Notes: generated from the letters alone by a model not told the origin. A stretch of 64,000 bases of DNA from Anammoximicrobium sp964645045 (GCA_964645045.1 CAZXYZ010000037.1:28233-92232), one strand, 5' to 3'; positions 7,879-17,021 are shown, numbered from the stretch's first letter. A program made the numbers and translations.

Positions 7879-8019
7879 AAAAACGTCGCCACTCTGAAGG
7901 AGCATTCTGGTTCCGTCGAGTCCGTGGCGTTCAACCCGGACGGCACGGCCCTGGCCTCGGCAAGTGAAGACAAGACCATCAGGATTTGGGACGTGACAGC
8001 GGCAAAGGCGACGAAGTGA
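7879..8019 (+). pseudogene. Solitary WD40 repeat fragment
   Basis: In the frame starting at 7879 the sequence reads KNVATLKEHSGSVESVAF, then NPDGTALASASEDKTIRIWD and VTAAKATK before a TGA. This is one complete WD40 blade (GH-like start, SPDG turn, WD end) and must be the 3' end of a larger beta-propeller gene, commonly a WD40-kinase or WD40-cytochrome protein in planctomycetes. It has no start codon and is joined directly to the Mth938 fragment in another frame. Confidence 0.7.
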
Positions 8020-8437
8020 CCGGGATCACGCCGGGGCTCAGCACCCGCAAGCGGATTCCAGGACACTGCCGAACGCCGGTCACCCCACCGTCGCAATGCC
8101 CGTAACGCGGGAGCCTGGACATTTTTGTGTACCTATCTCCTCCCGAAAGCGGCTATGGCTTGTCTAGGTTGAGAGCAACCGCGTACACTATGCGTCGGAT
8201 CGTAATTCCGGAACCAAATCGCCCCGATGGCGCTGGGATCTATCGAGAATTAAGTTGCTTGGATTTCTGGAGGACGAATTGGCACTCCGTCCGGGAAAGC
8301 GCAGACGGATCGGCAATTCGTCCTACAGCCAAACCGGAAGGGTATTCTCTGACAGCGCCGTGGTTCATGTCCAGGCACCGGTTCCGGAAAAGGTCCGAAC
8401 TCAACACACTTGCCAGCCGTTTCAATTTCGTGCCAGT
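8020..8437. other. Non-coding stretch before RNase HI
   Basis: No convincing gene is seen. The only recognisable item is a 39-base repeat at 8321-8359 that recurs near 35574. The rest may be decayed coding sequence following the WD40 fragment. Confidence 0.4.
8321..8359 (+). repeat. Dispersed repeat, copy 1 (CAAACCGG...GTATTCTC)
   Basis: The segment TCCTACAGCCAAACCGGAAG followed by GGTATTCTCTGACAGCGCC is nearly identical to 35574-35613, where it forms the C-terminal codons of a DUF4838 gene. In reverse both read GAVREY. Two copies in one window of unrelated context indicate a dispersed element. Confidence 0.6.
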
Positions 8438-9070
8438 ATGGCGAAGCCAACAAAGTTCTACGTGGTTTGGAAGGGCTTGAAGTCCGGCGTGTTCGACACG
8501 TGGGCCGAATGCCAGGCGCAGATCTCCGGTTTTTCCGGGGCGAAGTTCAAAGCGTTCACCACTCGCGAGGCCGCGCTGGAGGCGTTTGGCCGGGACTACG
8601 CGCAGTTCGAGGGGCTGGATACCAAAACGCATCGTTTGCGTCCGGCTGAACTGGCCCAACAAGGCGTGATCCTGGACAGCGTGTGCGTGGATGCTGCGTG
8701 CAGCGGCAATCCGGGCGATCTCGAGTATCGGGGCGTGGACACCAGGGACGGCGTGCAACTGTTCCATCAGGGGCCGTTCCCGGAGGGCACCGTGAATATC
8801 GGCGAGTTTCTGGCCATCGTCCACGCCTTGTCGGTGCTGGTCCGCAAAGGTCGCGACTGTCCGATCTACTCGGATTCGCGGACCGCGCTGTCCTGGGTGC
8901 GCGAGAAACGGGTCAACACCAAACTGCCGCCCACGGCCGCCAACCGGCCGCTGTTCGACCTCCTGGACCGCGCCCGGAACTGGCTCGCCACTCACACGTG
9001 GTCCAATCCGCTGCTAAAGTGGGAAACCGAGCAATGGGGTGAAAACCCCGCCGATTTCGGCCGCAAGTAA
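8438..9070 (+). CDS. Ribonuclease HI with N-terminal viroplasmin domain
   Basis: 210 residues. The N-terminal 45 residues (KFYVVWKGLKSGVFDTWAEC, ending REAALEAF) are a viroplasmin-type RNA:DNA-hybrid-binding domain, as in eukaryotic-type RNase H1. The catalytic domain follows with the expected acidic residues in VCVDAACSGNPG, GEFLAIVHAL and YSDSRTALSW, and a possible last acid near the C-terminus. It degrades the RNA strand of RNA:DNA hybrids in the cytoplasm. I chose ATG 8438 since it directly precedes the viroplasmin domain; upstream in-frame sequence is unrelated. Confidence 0.85.
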   Translation: MAKPTKFYVVWKGLKSGVFDTWAECQAQISGFSGAKFKAFTTREAALEAFGRDYAQFEGLDTKTHRLRPAELAQQGVILDSVCVDAACSGNPGDLEYRGVDTRDGVQLFHQGPFPEGTVNIGEFLAIVHALSVLVRKGRDCPIYSDSRTALSWVREKRVNTKLPPTAANRPLFDLLDRARNWLATHTWSNPLLKWETEQWGENPADFGRK

Positions 9071-9582
9071 GTACCGAAGCAGAAGTCTGTTGAGCCGTGG
9101 GAGAAAATAGATCGGATTGGGAAATCATTCACGTTCAAATTGCTGCCGCGATCGTATGTTAGTCGACTTCCGCCGACTCCCCGTTTGCCGCCAGCTTCAG
9201 CCAGCGATTTTTTGAGCCATGTTTTTTGGACACTCCAGCCGGTGGTCATCGAAATCGGAAGTCGAGTTTATAGCCGTAGAGCCAGGGGATCTCTGGGCGG
9301 ACGCCTTCCGCCGCCAGTTTCTCGGGCAGGTCTTGGTAGTACCGGATCTGCTGCGGCTTCGACACCGACGAGCCAGGCGAAACGGCCAGTCGCCAGATGA
9401 TGGGCCGTCACCCTTCGATCCAACGTCTGCGTCCTTCACATTGGCCTTCGATGAGCTTGAAACACTCGTCGCTTGAGCCGACGTTTCATGCCAACAGCGA
9501 CAACCCGCAAGGACGGGCCGTTGCGGCGGGGTGCGGGGTGGGCGATAATCCGCTGGTCCCCGACTTCAACGGAGCAGCCCGA
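9071..9582. other. Region without a clear gene; minus-strand coding-like remnant
   Basis: About 510 bases with no intact gene. On the minus strand, 9246 to about 9405 is open and reads KPQQIRYYQDLPEKLAAEGV followed by RPEIPWLYGYKLDFRFR and a stop. This looks protein-like and could be the 3' end of a lost gene of unknown family. No start codon is evident. Confidence 0.3.
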
Positions 9583-9715
9583 TGGACCTTGAACTGCGCG
9601 TCGAGACCCACCCGGAACAAAAGCTGCGACGTTACGCCTGGTCGATACAGGCGGCGTCCAATATGGCAACTGGTCGAACAAACCCGCCAGCAGGCGTAAC
9701 CTTGGAGAGTCAATG
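9583..9715 (+). CDS. Possible 43-residue small ORF
   Basis: Begins MDLELRVETHPEQKLRRYAW and ends with a TGA that overlaps the ATG of the heparinase gene (ATGA), a pattern of translational coupling. It could be a leader peptide or a decayed gene start. No family is recognised, and no strong ribosome binding site is seen. Confidence 0.25.
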
Positions 9716-11881
9716 ACGATCTACCGAACCGCAGGCGTGCTGGCCGTGATCTGTGCGATGTCGGCGTCCGCTGCCGAGGTGTCCGTTACGCCTAGCGGCG
9801 GCGAGGTTCCCGGAACCAAGGAAAAAAACGTCGTAGCGAGGGAAGCGGCGACGCGGCCCCGGTTGTCGCGTGCCGATCTGCCGAGACTGAGAAAACTCGA
9901 CCGCGCCGGCGTGTTCGCGGCGCTGGGGTCGTTCGATGACCGCGGGCTGGCGGAACCCGAGTTTGTCGCGCGGGCCCTGGATTTGCTCGACCCGAAACGT
10001 ATTCCCGGCCTGGCCGAAGCCCGTCAGGCCGGAGACCCGGCCCAGGCGCTCGACGCGGTGCTGCGCGTCTGCCGCGGTGGCCGCGCGCCGCTTGGCAAGG
10101 CCAGCGTTTCCGACGCCAAGTGGCGTAAGCTTCCAGCTTGCGATCCCGCTATCTACCGCAAGCTGGAAGCTTACGCCACGGACAAATCGGACAGTCATTT
10201 CTCGAACGGTGCTAACGAAGTGCTGGAACACCGCTTCAGTTTCTACGGCGAGCAGCACGCCCTGCCGCCCAGCATCGACTGGGATTCCAACCCCGGCACG
10301 GCGCACTGGGGACACGACCTCAACCGCTTCTCGTTCCTCGGTCCCCTCACGCAAACCTACCTGGCGACGGGCGACGAACACTACAGCCGCAAGGCGGTGG
10401 AACTGATCCTGGATTGGATCGCCAAGTGCGACGCCAGCCGCTGCTTTGCGGGCTCGCCCTACGTCTGGGGATCGTATCTGAACAACGCGATCCACTGCCA
10501 AGCCTGGTGCGCCAACCTGGCGACGCTGGTCGCCTGCGAGCAGGTCACGCCGAGCGAACTGTTGCGCGTGCTGAAGTCGGTACACGACCAGCTCGCGTAT
10601 CTGGAGATCGTGACCAACGGGCACTCGGGCAACTGGCCCACCATCGGCATCCAGGCGATGGTGCAGTGCCTGGGGACCTTTCCGGTGCTCCGAGACAGCG
10701 ACCGATTCGCCGACTACTGCGCCGGCGCTCTGCAGGGCCAGATCGCGGACCAGGTGCTGCCCGACGGCGTGCAGGACGAGCTGACTCCCCATTACCACCG
10801 CGTCGTGGTCAGTAACCTGCTGAACGCCCTCCGCTGGCTGCGCGTCCTGCACCGCGATTTGGATCCGCAGACGCGCCAGACCCTGGGCCGGATGCTGCAC
10901 TACGTCCAACAGACGACCGTTCCGGACGGCAGCAAGCAGGTGGCGTTCAACGATTCCGATCCGGGCTCCGCCGGCAATTATGCCCAGACGCTCGCCGACC
11001 TGGGCCTGCAAGACCTGATCTCGCCACCGTCTCGGCTCGGCCCCGAGGTGTTTCCGTACGCGGGCGTCGCCTTCCTGCGCCAGCGGCAGGATCGAGGGGA
11101 CTTGTACCTGGCTTTCGACGTTGGGCCCTTTGGAAGATCGCACCAGCACGAGGACAAACTCGGCTTCTGGCTGTTCGCCTACGGGCGGAACCTGCTGGTG
11201 GATCCGGGCCGCCATCTGTACGACTGGTCGGCGCGTTCCTACTATCCCTACCTGCGGAGCACCGCGGCCCATTCGACGATCCGGATCGACGGACAAGACC
11301 AGCACAGCGCCGGGCGGCGCGCCACGTGGATTGCGAAACAGCCTTTGGACCTGGGCTGGCATGTGGCGGACGGCGAGGTGCGGGCTGCTGGCGTGTACGA
11401 TCTCGGCTACGGCCCGGGTAACGCGATCGCCGTCGTTCATCGCCGGGAGATCGTGTTCGTGAAAGAGCGCTGCTGGGTCGTGTTCGACGTGGTCGAAGGA
11501 GACGGCGAGCACCTGGTCGAATCCCGGTTTCAGTTTGCGCCGGGCGAACTGCACACCAGCGGCACGACGGCTCGAACTGGATTCGACGATGCGAACTTGC
11601 TGCTGATGGCTTCGCCCACGGTTCCCTTTGCGGACATCCGCGTTGAGCGCGGGCAGGAACACCCTCGCGGCGGCTGGTACTCGGACAGCTACAACAAGAT
11701 CGAGCCGGCGCCGGCCCTGGCGTTCTCGCTACGGACCATCCTTCCCTGGCGGGCCGCCACGCTGCTGTTCCCGTATCAGGGCTCCGAGCCCCCTCGCGTG
11801 AGCTTCACGTTCGACGGACGTCGAGCCACGGTCGCCAGCTCGGAAGTCGGCGAAGTGCAGGTGGCGTGTTCGGAACCGTGA
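9713..11881 (+). CDS. Heparinase II/III-family polysaccharide lyase, secreted
   Basis: 722 residues with an N-terminal signal peptide (VLAVICAMSASAAE). The first half is the alpha/alpha toroid of alginate-lyase/heparinase type (NRFSFLGPLTQTYLATGDEH, then NGHSGNWPTIGIQA, where NGHSGNW probably carries catalytic Asn/His). The second half is the heparinase II/III C-terminal beta-sandwich, with SHQHEDKLGFWLFAYGRNLL and AAHSTIRIDG. Such enzymes cleave uronic-acid polysaccharides by beta-elimination outside the cytoplasm. Residues about 137-167 (beginning WRKLPACDP, then YRKLEAYATD, ending SNGA) are encoded by a palindromic repeat inserted in frame and do not belong to the family fold. Confidence 0.85.
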   Translation: MTIYRTAGVLAVICAMSASAAEVSVTPSGGEVPGTKEKNVVAREAATRPRLSRADLPRLRKLDRAGVFAALGSFDDRGLAEPEFVARALDLLDPKRIPGLAEARQAGDPAQALDAVLRVCRGGRAPLGKASVSDAKWRKLPACDPAIYRKLEAYATDKSDSHFSNGANEVLEHRFSFYGEQHALPPSIDWDSNPGTAHWGHDLNRFSFLGPLTQTYLATGDEHYSRKAVELILDWIAKCDASRCFAGSPYVWGSYLNNAIHCQAWCANLATLVACEQVTPSELLRVLKSVHDQLAYLEIVTNGHSGNWPTIGIQAMVQCLGTFPVLRDSDRFADYCAGALQGQIADQVLPDGVQDELTPHYHRVVVSNLLNALRWLRVLHRDLDPQTRQTLGRMLHYVQQTTVPDGSKQVAFNDSDPGSAGNYAQTLADLGLQDLISPPSRLGPEVFPYAGVAFLRQRQDRGDLYLAFDVGPFGRSHQHEDKLGFWLFAYGRNLLVDPGRHLYDWSARSYYPYLRSTAAHSTIRIDGQDQHSAGRRATWIAKQPLDLGWHVADGEVRAAGVYDLGYGPGNAIAVVHRREIVFVKERCWVVFDVVEGDGEHLVESRFQFAPGELHTSGTTARTGFDDANLLLMASPTVPFADIRVERGQEHPRGGWYSDSYNKIEPAPALAFSLRTILPWRAATLLFPYQGSEPPRVSFTFDGRRATVASSEVGEVQVACSEP
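10120..10213 (+). repeat. Palindromic element family A, copy inside heparinase gene
   Basis: Two exact 23-base arms (10120-10142 and 10157-10179, core GGCGTAAGCTTCCAGCTTGC) surround a 14-base loop. The right flank TTTCTCGAACGGTGCT matches the outer arm seen in other copies. The left outer arm is degenerate. The insertion keeps the reading frame open. Confidence 0.9.
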
Positions 11882-12080
11882 CGAAGCCGAGTCCCAGCAG
11901 GGCGTTTCGTTTCGTCGCGCAACGGTTCAAATTGGTCCTGCGGCGAGTCTGGATTTGCATCAGATTGGTCTTCATGGAAGACTAGATGCCTTTTATTCGA
12001 TCAGTGCGCGGGCTTCGCCACCGTGCTGGATGGTGGTACAATCAACCGAGATAAGAAACCGCGATCGACGGAGGCAAACG

Positions 12081-12332
12081 ATGTCCCAAATCACGATCAC
12101 GTTTCCCGACGAATCCCTGGCAAGCCTTGCGGCAACATCCGAGGAAGCGAGTGCCGAACTGCGGATGCTGGCGGCAGTCAAACTGTTTGAGTTGAAGAAG
12201 CTTTCGTCCGGCGCCGCCGCCCGACTGGCGGGTATTTCGCACGTCCAATTCTTGGAGCGGCTGGGGAACTACGGTGTGGCCACTTTTCAGCAAACCGAAG
12301 AGGAACTTCTCGACGAGATAAGCAATGCCTGA
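12081..12332 (+). CDS. UPF0175-family antitoxin
   Basis: 83 residues. The sequence SQITITFPDESLASLAAT, then KLFELKKLSSGAAARLAGIS and VQFLERLGNYGV, is typical of UPF0175 proteins, which carry a small helix-turn-helix and pair with DUF3368 PIN toxins. The ATG at 12081 is preceded by GGAGG. The stop overlaps the toxin start by eight bases, the usual arrangement. It probably binds its own promoter together with the toxin. Confidence 0.75.
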   Translation: MSQITITFPDESLASLAATSEEASAELRMLAAVKLFELKKLSSGAAARLAGISHVQFLERLGNYGVATFQQTEEELLDEISNA

Positions 12333-12564
12333 CGTGGTCTCCAATACGACGCCGCTGCAGTATTTGCACCAAGTCGGCCGCCTCGATCTTCTGACGCGGA
12401 TGTATCAGCGGGTGATCGTGCCGCAGGCCGTTGCGGACGAACTGCGTCAGGGCGAGTTGCAAGGGATTGATGTCCCTGACCTGGACCAACTGGACAAGGC
12501 GGGCTTTTATCTCCGCCCGGAGGTTCGCGCGTTGGTCCTTCGCCAAGCGGGCGAAACCTCATGA
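12325..12564 (+). pseudogene. DUF3368 PIN-like toxin, 3'-truncated
   Basis: 79 residues beginning DVVSNTTPLQYLHQVGRLDL, the N-terminal PIN strand-helix of DUF3368 proteins (VapC-like RNases), and continuing VIVPQAVADELRQG. Full members are about 150-160 residues and contain further acidic residues after the point where this frame stops. The sequence after the stop (in frame: ILLNRLRQHRFRDIPADASV) does not resemble a DUF3368 C-terminus. So the toxin has lost its catalytic second half and is probably inactive, leaving the antitoxin as an orphan. Confidence 0.65.
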
Positions 12565-12780
12565 ACCATCCTCCTCAACCGCCTGCGGCAACACCGCTTC
12601 CGCGACATCCCCGCAGATGCCAGTGTGCTGCCCGCCACAAAAAAGAGGCAACGAACAGATCCCGCGAAGGAATGTCAACGCTTTTCGTCCGAATCGGTTT
12701 TCGGGACCTTTGCCTACACTGCGTCCCTGTTTCTACGACGAACATCGTGATTGGCACGCGCCTAAGGTGGTTTCGGTGTC

Positions 12781-13392
12781 CTATTTCTTCTTGGAGAACC
12801 CACGCGGGCGGGCCTTGCTACTGTTCTCAGCTTTCTCAAGGAAACTGGCCATAGCTGAAGTCAAGGGCGGACTACAGTCAAAATCACCAAACATCGATCG
12901 GAAAAATGGCCATGCCTGTGTCAATAGGTGGCGTCGCCGGGCATACGGGTGAATCCAAACCCAGTCCAAGAGCCATCGCGTGCCATCGGAAAACTCCCTC
13001 AAACGAAAACAGGCGCCGCCCAAAGTTGGCCATTCGTTCTCGATGCGATTGCCGTCGTTGTTTTCAAACCAGAAGAACCCCCGCAACTCAGAATCAGTCG
13101 CCACATGTTTTCGGTAACGATAGCTGCGTGAATACTCCGTGGCTGCGTACTGCGGGAAGTCGTAGTTCAACTCGCGTTGGAAGAAACTCGCCATCCTCTC
13201 GACCGCCCGCTTGTACGCGCGACACGATTTTGATGTCACCATGCATACTTGCTTTGAGGGAAACGGCACATCACAGCGCGCGACCTCATCTACCATCGCG
13301 GCGTGGTAAGGCTCCAACATGTGCGTTCTGGGGTCGCCACGCAACACACCCGGGCGAATGTCGTAAAATCGCGAAGTCATTGAGGTAAACAT
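12781..13392 (-). CDS. Putative GNAT-like acetyltransferase, hypothetical
   Basis: About 203 residues. The C-terminal part WLLDWVWIHPYARRRHLLTQ followed by AWPFFRSMFGDF resembles the strand 4 and motif A region of GNAT acetyltransferases, and a cysteine pair and FWFEN segment precede it. No other family signature is seen. Start choice is uncertain: ATG at 13392 or 13380, neither with a clear ribosome binding site. The lysine-rich end (SKARPRGFSKKK) is notable. The 12565-12780 stretch after it holds no gene. Confidence 0.45.
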   Translation of the reverse strand: MFTSMTSRFYDIRPGVLRGDPRTHMLEPYHAAMVDEVARCDVPFPSKQVCMVTSKSCRAYKRAVERMASFFQRELNYDFPQYAATEYSRSYRYRKHVATDSELRGFFWFENNDGNRIENEWPTLGGACFRLREFSDGTRWLLDWVWIHPYARRRHLLTQAWPFFRSMFGDFDCSPPLTSAMASFLEKAENSSKARPRGFSKKK

Positions 13393-13545
13393 CAACGAGG
13401 AAGAAAGGCGAAGAAAATGGGGACCAGCGACTAGCCGCAAAACGTCGAGGTCCGAAAGAACGTCGAAACGCGTCGTTCGCCCAGAAATTCCAGAGCAGAC
13501 GGTCAGATCTTGAACATCCTGCGCCCGAAGTCTCGTCTGGAGGCG

Positions 13546-13930
13546 TCATCGGATTGCTGCCACCAAACCCTGCAACAGCAATCGACTGCCTTCCTTGTCG
13601 AGATAGGAGTTCTTGTTCCCGCAAAGCCGGTCGAGAACGCACTTAGGGCAACCTTCGCGGCAGTGGGGATTGGGGCACGGATTGACCTGCTTTAGCGCAG
13701 CCGCGATCACGTTGCCCAGGTTGTCGCCCTCCGTGAGGCGATCGATCAGCCCCGTGCCACCGGGAACGTTTTCGTGGAGAAACATCCCAGGCCCCCCTGT
13801 GAAGGCATCGTGTTTGTCGATGGACAGGCCGGAAAGATCGTCGGCCCAGAGACCCGGTACGATGCCCGTCAACTTGCAGATCAGGTGTTCGGCGCCGTGC
13901 AGTGCTGAAAGCGCCCGCGACTCCGGCGAT
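13546..13930 (-). pseudogene. DUF1998 (MrfA/YprA-type helicase) C-terminal fragment
   Basis: The sequence ALHGAEHLICKLTGIVPGLW, then GGPGMFLHENVPGGTGLIDR and CREGCPKCVLDRLCGNKNSY, is the Zn-binding C-terminal domain (DUF1998) of DEAD/DEAH helicases related to MrfA. Conserved cysteines CPNPHCREGCPKC and LCGN are intact. The helicase core is absent. The fragment is fused in frame, at about 13911-13980, to the truncated end of a PL14-like lyase gene. Confidence 0.75.
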
Positions 13931-13980
13931 TCATCCCCAGGTCTTTGACCCGAAGGAAGGTTGCTGGCTCGCTCCACAAT

Positions 13981-14714
13981 CGGAGCGTTGATCCACACCG
14001 CTTCGATCTTCAGCTTGTCGACGGCGCGGAACCGCACGTCCGTCTTCTCAAAGGCCAGCCGACCGTCCACCCACCCGCGCAGGACACCGTCTGGCTGGCC
14101 GGGCGTATTCAGCCGTACGTACTGCTCGATGCGGTACCAGCGATTGTTCTCCAGAAAACCCAGCCTGTCGCGGTCCCAGACCCAGTTCGAGCCGTAGATG
14201 CCCTTCATGTCCATGTGGTAGCAGTAGAACCCGATCGGCGTACGGCCGTCCTTTTGGCCTTCGAACAATCCGCGGGCTGACCAGCCGTTGGTCCCGTCCA
14301 CGGGCCGGCCGCCCCAGCCGGCTCGACCGTAGGTCCCGCCGAATCCGGGCAGCTTGCCACCGCGCCGCGGTGTCCAGTCGTCAGCGAATCGCAAGTAATA
14401 GCGGAAATAGACCTCCTCCGGCTCGCAGCCGAGACGTTTCTTGAAAGGAAACCCAGGCTGAGTCCGTAGTGTCCGCCCTGCTCGACGTGGACGCGAAGTG
14501 CTCGGCCGTGCAACGGCTGGAACTTCCGTTCCGGATCGGTTTCCACCCGTTGCGCTCGCTCCGGTGCCTTCGCCAAGCCCCACTGCTGAAGCCAAGCGTC
14601 GGTGTCGAAATCACAGTGCAAGATCACCCGCGGCGAACCGTCGTGCGGTGGCGATTCTGCGCCCCAGGCGCAAGATGCCGTCAGCCCGAACACGAGCCAT
14701 GCCCGTTGCATCAT
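13981..14714 (-). pseudogene. PL14-like polysaccharide lyase, frameshifted and 3'-truncated
   Basis: The start at 14714 gives a signal peptide (AWLVFGLTASCAWGAE) and FDTDAWLQQWGLAKAPERAQ, running to HYGLSLGF near 14455. There the coherent reading moves to another frame: FKKRLGCEPEEVYFRYYLRF, GGKLPGFGGTYGRAGWGGRP, GFYCYHMDMKG, LENNRWYRIEQYVRLN. These are features of PL14-type or alginate-lyase-like beta-jelly-roll lyases. The expected C-terminal strands after KIEAVWINAPI are missing and are replaced by the DUF1998 fragment. A one-base shift could be a sequencing error; the fusion could not. Confidence 0.65.
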
Positions 14715-14735
14715 CGTTGTTCCCTCCCAATTGCG

Positions 14736-15764
14736 CTATCGATTCAGCGTCTCGCGGTGACGTCGTGTTTCTCGCTCAATTTGTTCCCGACTCTGGTACG
14801 GCAAGTACGCCGCACGCATCACGAAACCGTAGGCTTCGCCGACGCGGTAATCCGGGATGAACCATTGGAAGTCCCAGGCCGGATTCCCCGAGCCGCCTCC
14901 GGAAGGCGATTGGGCCAGCCAGATGCAATCGCGCTCTCGGAACATCTGCACATAAGCCATGGAGTGACTGACGCCGAAGTACCACGGCTCAGTGTACACG
15001 TAACGGGACGGATGGTTCACCAGCGTCAAAGGGAAATCTGCGTCCACCTGCGGCAGCGATGCCCGCCCGGCGGGCCCATGCGTGCTGTCGGTTCCGTGCG
15101 CCGGCGACACGGCTTCGACCCATCGCGCCGGCCCGTTTTCGTGGCGTCCGTGTCCCCGGAAGAAGATGGCTCCCGATTCCGGTTGATGGATGTAACTGGC
15201 CCAGAACAGCCCGATGTATCCGTTCCGGTAGCCGCCGGCTCTGGGAATACACTCGAACGTGTACTCGATCGTTCCATCTTCCAGCAGCTGATACCGGCCG
15301 CAGCTTTCCAGCTTCCAGTTGGCCGTTGGCGGCTGGTAGACCTCGACCGTAAGGCGATCTACGACTCGCAGCTGCATGGGAGACTTGCGGGGTTCAAACT
15401 TCTCTTTCAACCCGACCGCTGTGCCGTCGTGGATGTGTTCAAAGTTCAGGCCGGCCACCGCCGGCACGAACAGATTGGCGTCCCGGCGCCCGTGGGTCAG
15501 CGAGGCCACGCCGTTGTAGCCCGCCCGGTGGCCGGGCAACTCCGCCAGATCCAACCCCGCGTTGTCGACGACGACGGCCCGTACGTCACCGCGCTGTAGC
15601 ACAACGTAATGGTCTTCGGCCACCTGGAACCGCATGCTGGAATCGGTCAAGCTGGTGACGCCTGGAGCGGCCAGCGGATGTCGGGCCACGACAACGCTCG
15701 GGATGCAAAAGGCAGCACCGGCCCACAGGACGGCGGCGGTGGACAAGAGCGTGTGTTTCAGCAT
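14736..15764 (-). CDS. Secreted protein of unknown function, mutarotase-like fold suspected
   Basis: 342 residues with a signal peptide (LLSTAAVLWAGAAFC). The body is rich in beta-strand and aromatic residues (YRNGYIGLFWASYIHQPESG, TEPWYFGVSHSMAYVQMFRE, WDFQWFIPDYRVGEAYGFVM), with several conserved-looking His. This layout recalls galactose-mutarotase-like or polysaccharide-lyase beta-sandwich domains. No named family can be given. It ends 22 bases before the start of the PL14 remnant on the same strand, so it once shared an operon with polysaccharide-active genes. Confidence 0.6.
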   Translation of the reverse strand: MLKHTLLSTAAVLWAGAAFCIPSVVVARHPLAAPGVTSLTDSSMRFQVAEDHYVVLQRGDVRAVVVDNAGLDLAELPGHRAGYNGVASLTHGRRDANLFVPAVAGLNFEHIHDGTAVGLKEKFEPRKSPMQLRVVDRLTVEVYQPPTANWKLESCGRYQLLEDGTIEYTFECIPRAGGYRNGYIGLFWASYIHQPESGAIFFRGHGRHENGPARWVEAVSPAHGTDSTHGPAGRASLPQVDADFPLTLVNHPSRYVYTEPWYFGVSHSMAYVQMFRERDCIWLAQSPSGGGSGNPAWDFQWFIPDYRVGEAYGFVMRAAYLPYQSREQIERETRRHRETLNR

Positions 15765-15804
15765 CGCCTCACCTCATGGCTGTGAACTTGTCATTCCGTA
15801 CGGC

Positions 15805-16789
15805 TCATGGACCCGGGACCTCCACCAGGATCAGGCGGTCAATCGAACAGGCATTGGGTTTCGTCGATCTCGGCACATACGCGGGGCCTTCGAATTTCAG
15901 CGACAGGTAGACCTCGTACGTCGCTTGTTCCGGCCGAGTGGAATTGTGGGTCACGTTCAATCTCTGAGCCAGCCGCCAACTATGGTGCGCCCAGAAGTGC
16001 AGGTTCGGCGAGCCTTTGATCCGGCCTGCTGAATAGAAGTGGTACTTCTCGTCATGGGGAATCTCGGCCGGCGTCATGGTCTTCTTGATCAGTTCCTTGG
16101 AACGGTCGTCATACAGGCCGAACTCGAGCGGCTTGTCGTGTTGGCCGGGCGGCCCCGAGAGGGTCGCGTCGAGTCGCCACGCTTGGCCGCACGTGGCGTC
16201 CGGGTCGTCCACGCGTTGCGCAATGCCGCCGCCCGCCTGACGCAAATCCAACTGCGGCCCGCACAGATCGAGGATCTTCTTGTCGGCGAATTGCGGCGGG
16301 ACGGGCGGCAGGTTTCGGAGCGTCCAGGAACCGGACCCCGACGCAGCGTTCGAGGAACTCGTACGCGCCGTACAGCGTGCCACGTGGCCGCCCACCGCTG
16401 ATGACCACGTTGCTGTCGACACTCCGGATGATCCATTCCTCGGAGCCCAGTTTGCCGACGTCGATTACTTGTTGGCGGGCAAATTCCGCCGGACCCACGA
16501 ACAGGGCCGGTTTGTCACCTCGAAAATCCCACTCCTTGACCACCGGCCAGGACGTCTTCGTGCCGCGTCCGAGATACTCGGCCAATTCCCGGGCCGCGAA
16601 AGCCTCGGCCCGGGACGCGGCGGTTGCTGTGACGATCACGTACTCTGTCTTCCCGTCGTTCGCCAGCTGCAGGCTGCCGCAAACGCCGCTGCCGGCTCGC
16701 AGCGGTGCGGCTTTGTTACCGGCCAGAAACCACGCGAGGCACAAGGCCGAGACGACGGTCGGCTTTCGGATCACGGGCGTTCTCTCCAT
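15805..16789 (-). pseudogene. DUF4838 protein with central deletion and frameshift
   Basis: From ATG 16789 a signal peptide is followed by YVIVTATAASRAEAFAAREL, ALFVGPAEF and GTLYGAYEFLERCVGVRF, the N-terminal domain of DUF4838 (GH67-like) proteins. At about 16300-16330 the coherent reading jumps to another frame: ADKKILDLCGPQLDLRQAGG, DDPDATCGQAWRL, DEKYHFYSAGRIKGS and ACSIDRLILVEVPGP, which look like the C-terminal domain of the same kind of protein. The whole central catalytic-size portion is missing. The intact relatives in this window are 835-1050 residues. Confidence 0.65.
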
Positions 16790-16908
16790 CCTCAGACGGT
16801 GGTGCCGGCCCAGATTGTAGCATGCGGCGAGCGGTCGCGGAAACCGACGGTCGGCTGTAGTGGCCGGTTCCCCCGCGCCGATCGAGGCTGTAGGATAGTC
16901 GCGACCTC

Positions 16909-16997
16909 GTGGGATAGGCTTCCAGCCTGCCAGGCCCCGGTGGGAACGCGTCCGGCCTGTCAAATCCATCGGATGCCAAGCGGAAAGCCCATCCCAC
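16909..16997. repeat. Palindromic element, GTGGGATAGGCT family
   Basis: Arms at 16909-16932 and 16974-16997 are inverted copies with several mismatches (GTGGGATAGGCTTCC against GTGGGATGGGCTTTC), separated by 41 bases. It lies between the divergent DUF4838 remnant and the cyclase-like gene. Confidence 0.6.
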
Positions 16998-17021
16998 GCA
17001 AGCGAAAAGAAGAAATCCATC

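Noticed and set aside
9710..11662. 650-codon minus-strand frame opposite the heparinase gene
   Set aside because: Shadow of the heparinase gene; no motif or start signal.
15300..15340. Family A repeat inside the mutarotase-like gene (ANWKLES)
   Set aside because: Only a short resemblance to CAGCTTCCAG is present; no inverted partner arm, so it is chance or coding sequence.
16905..17000. N-terminal extension of the DUF4838 pseudogene to 17023
   Set aside because: The extra residues are encoded by a palindromic repeat; the signal peptide begins at 16789.
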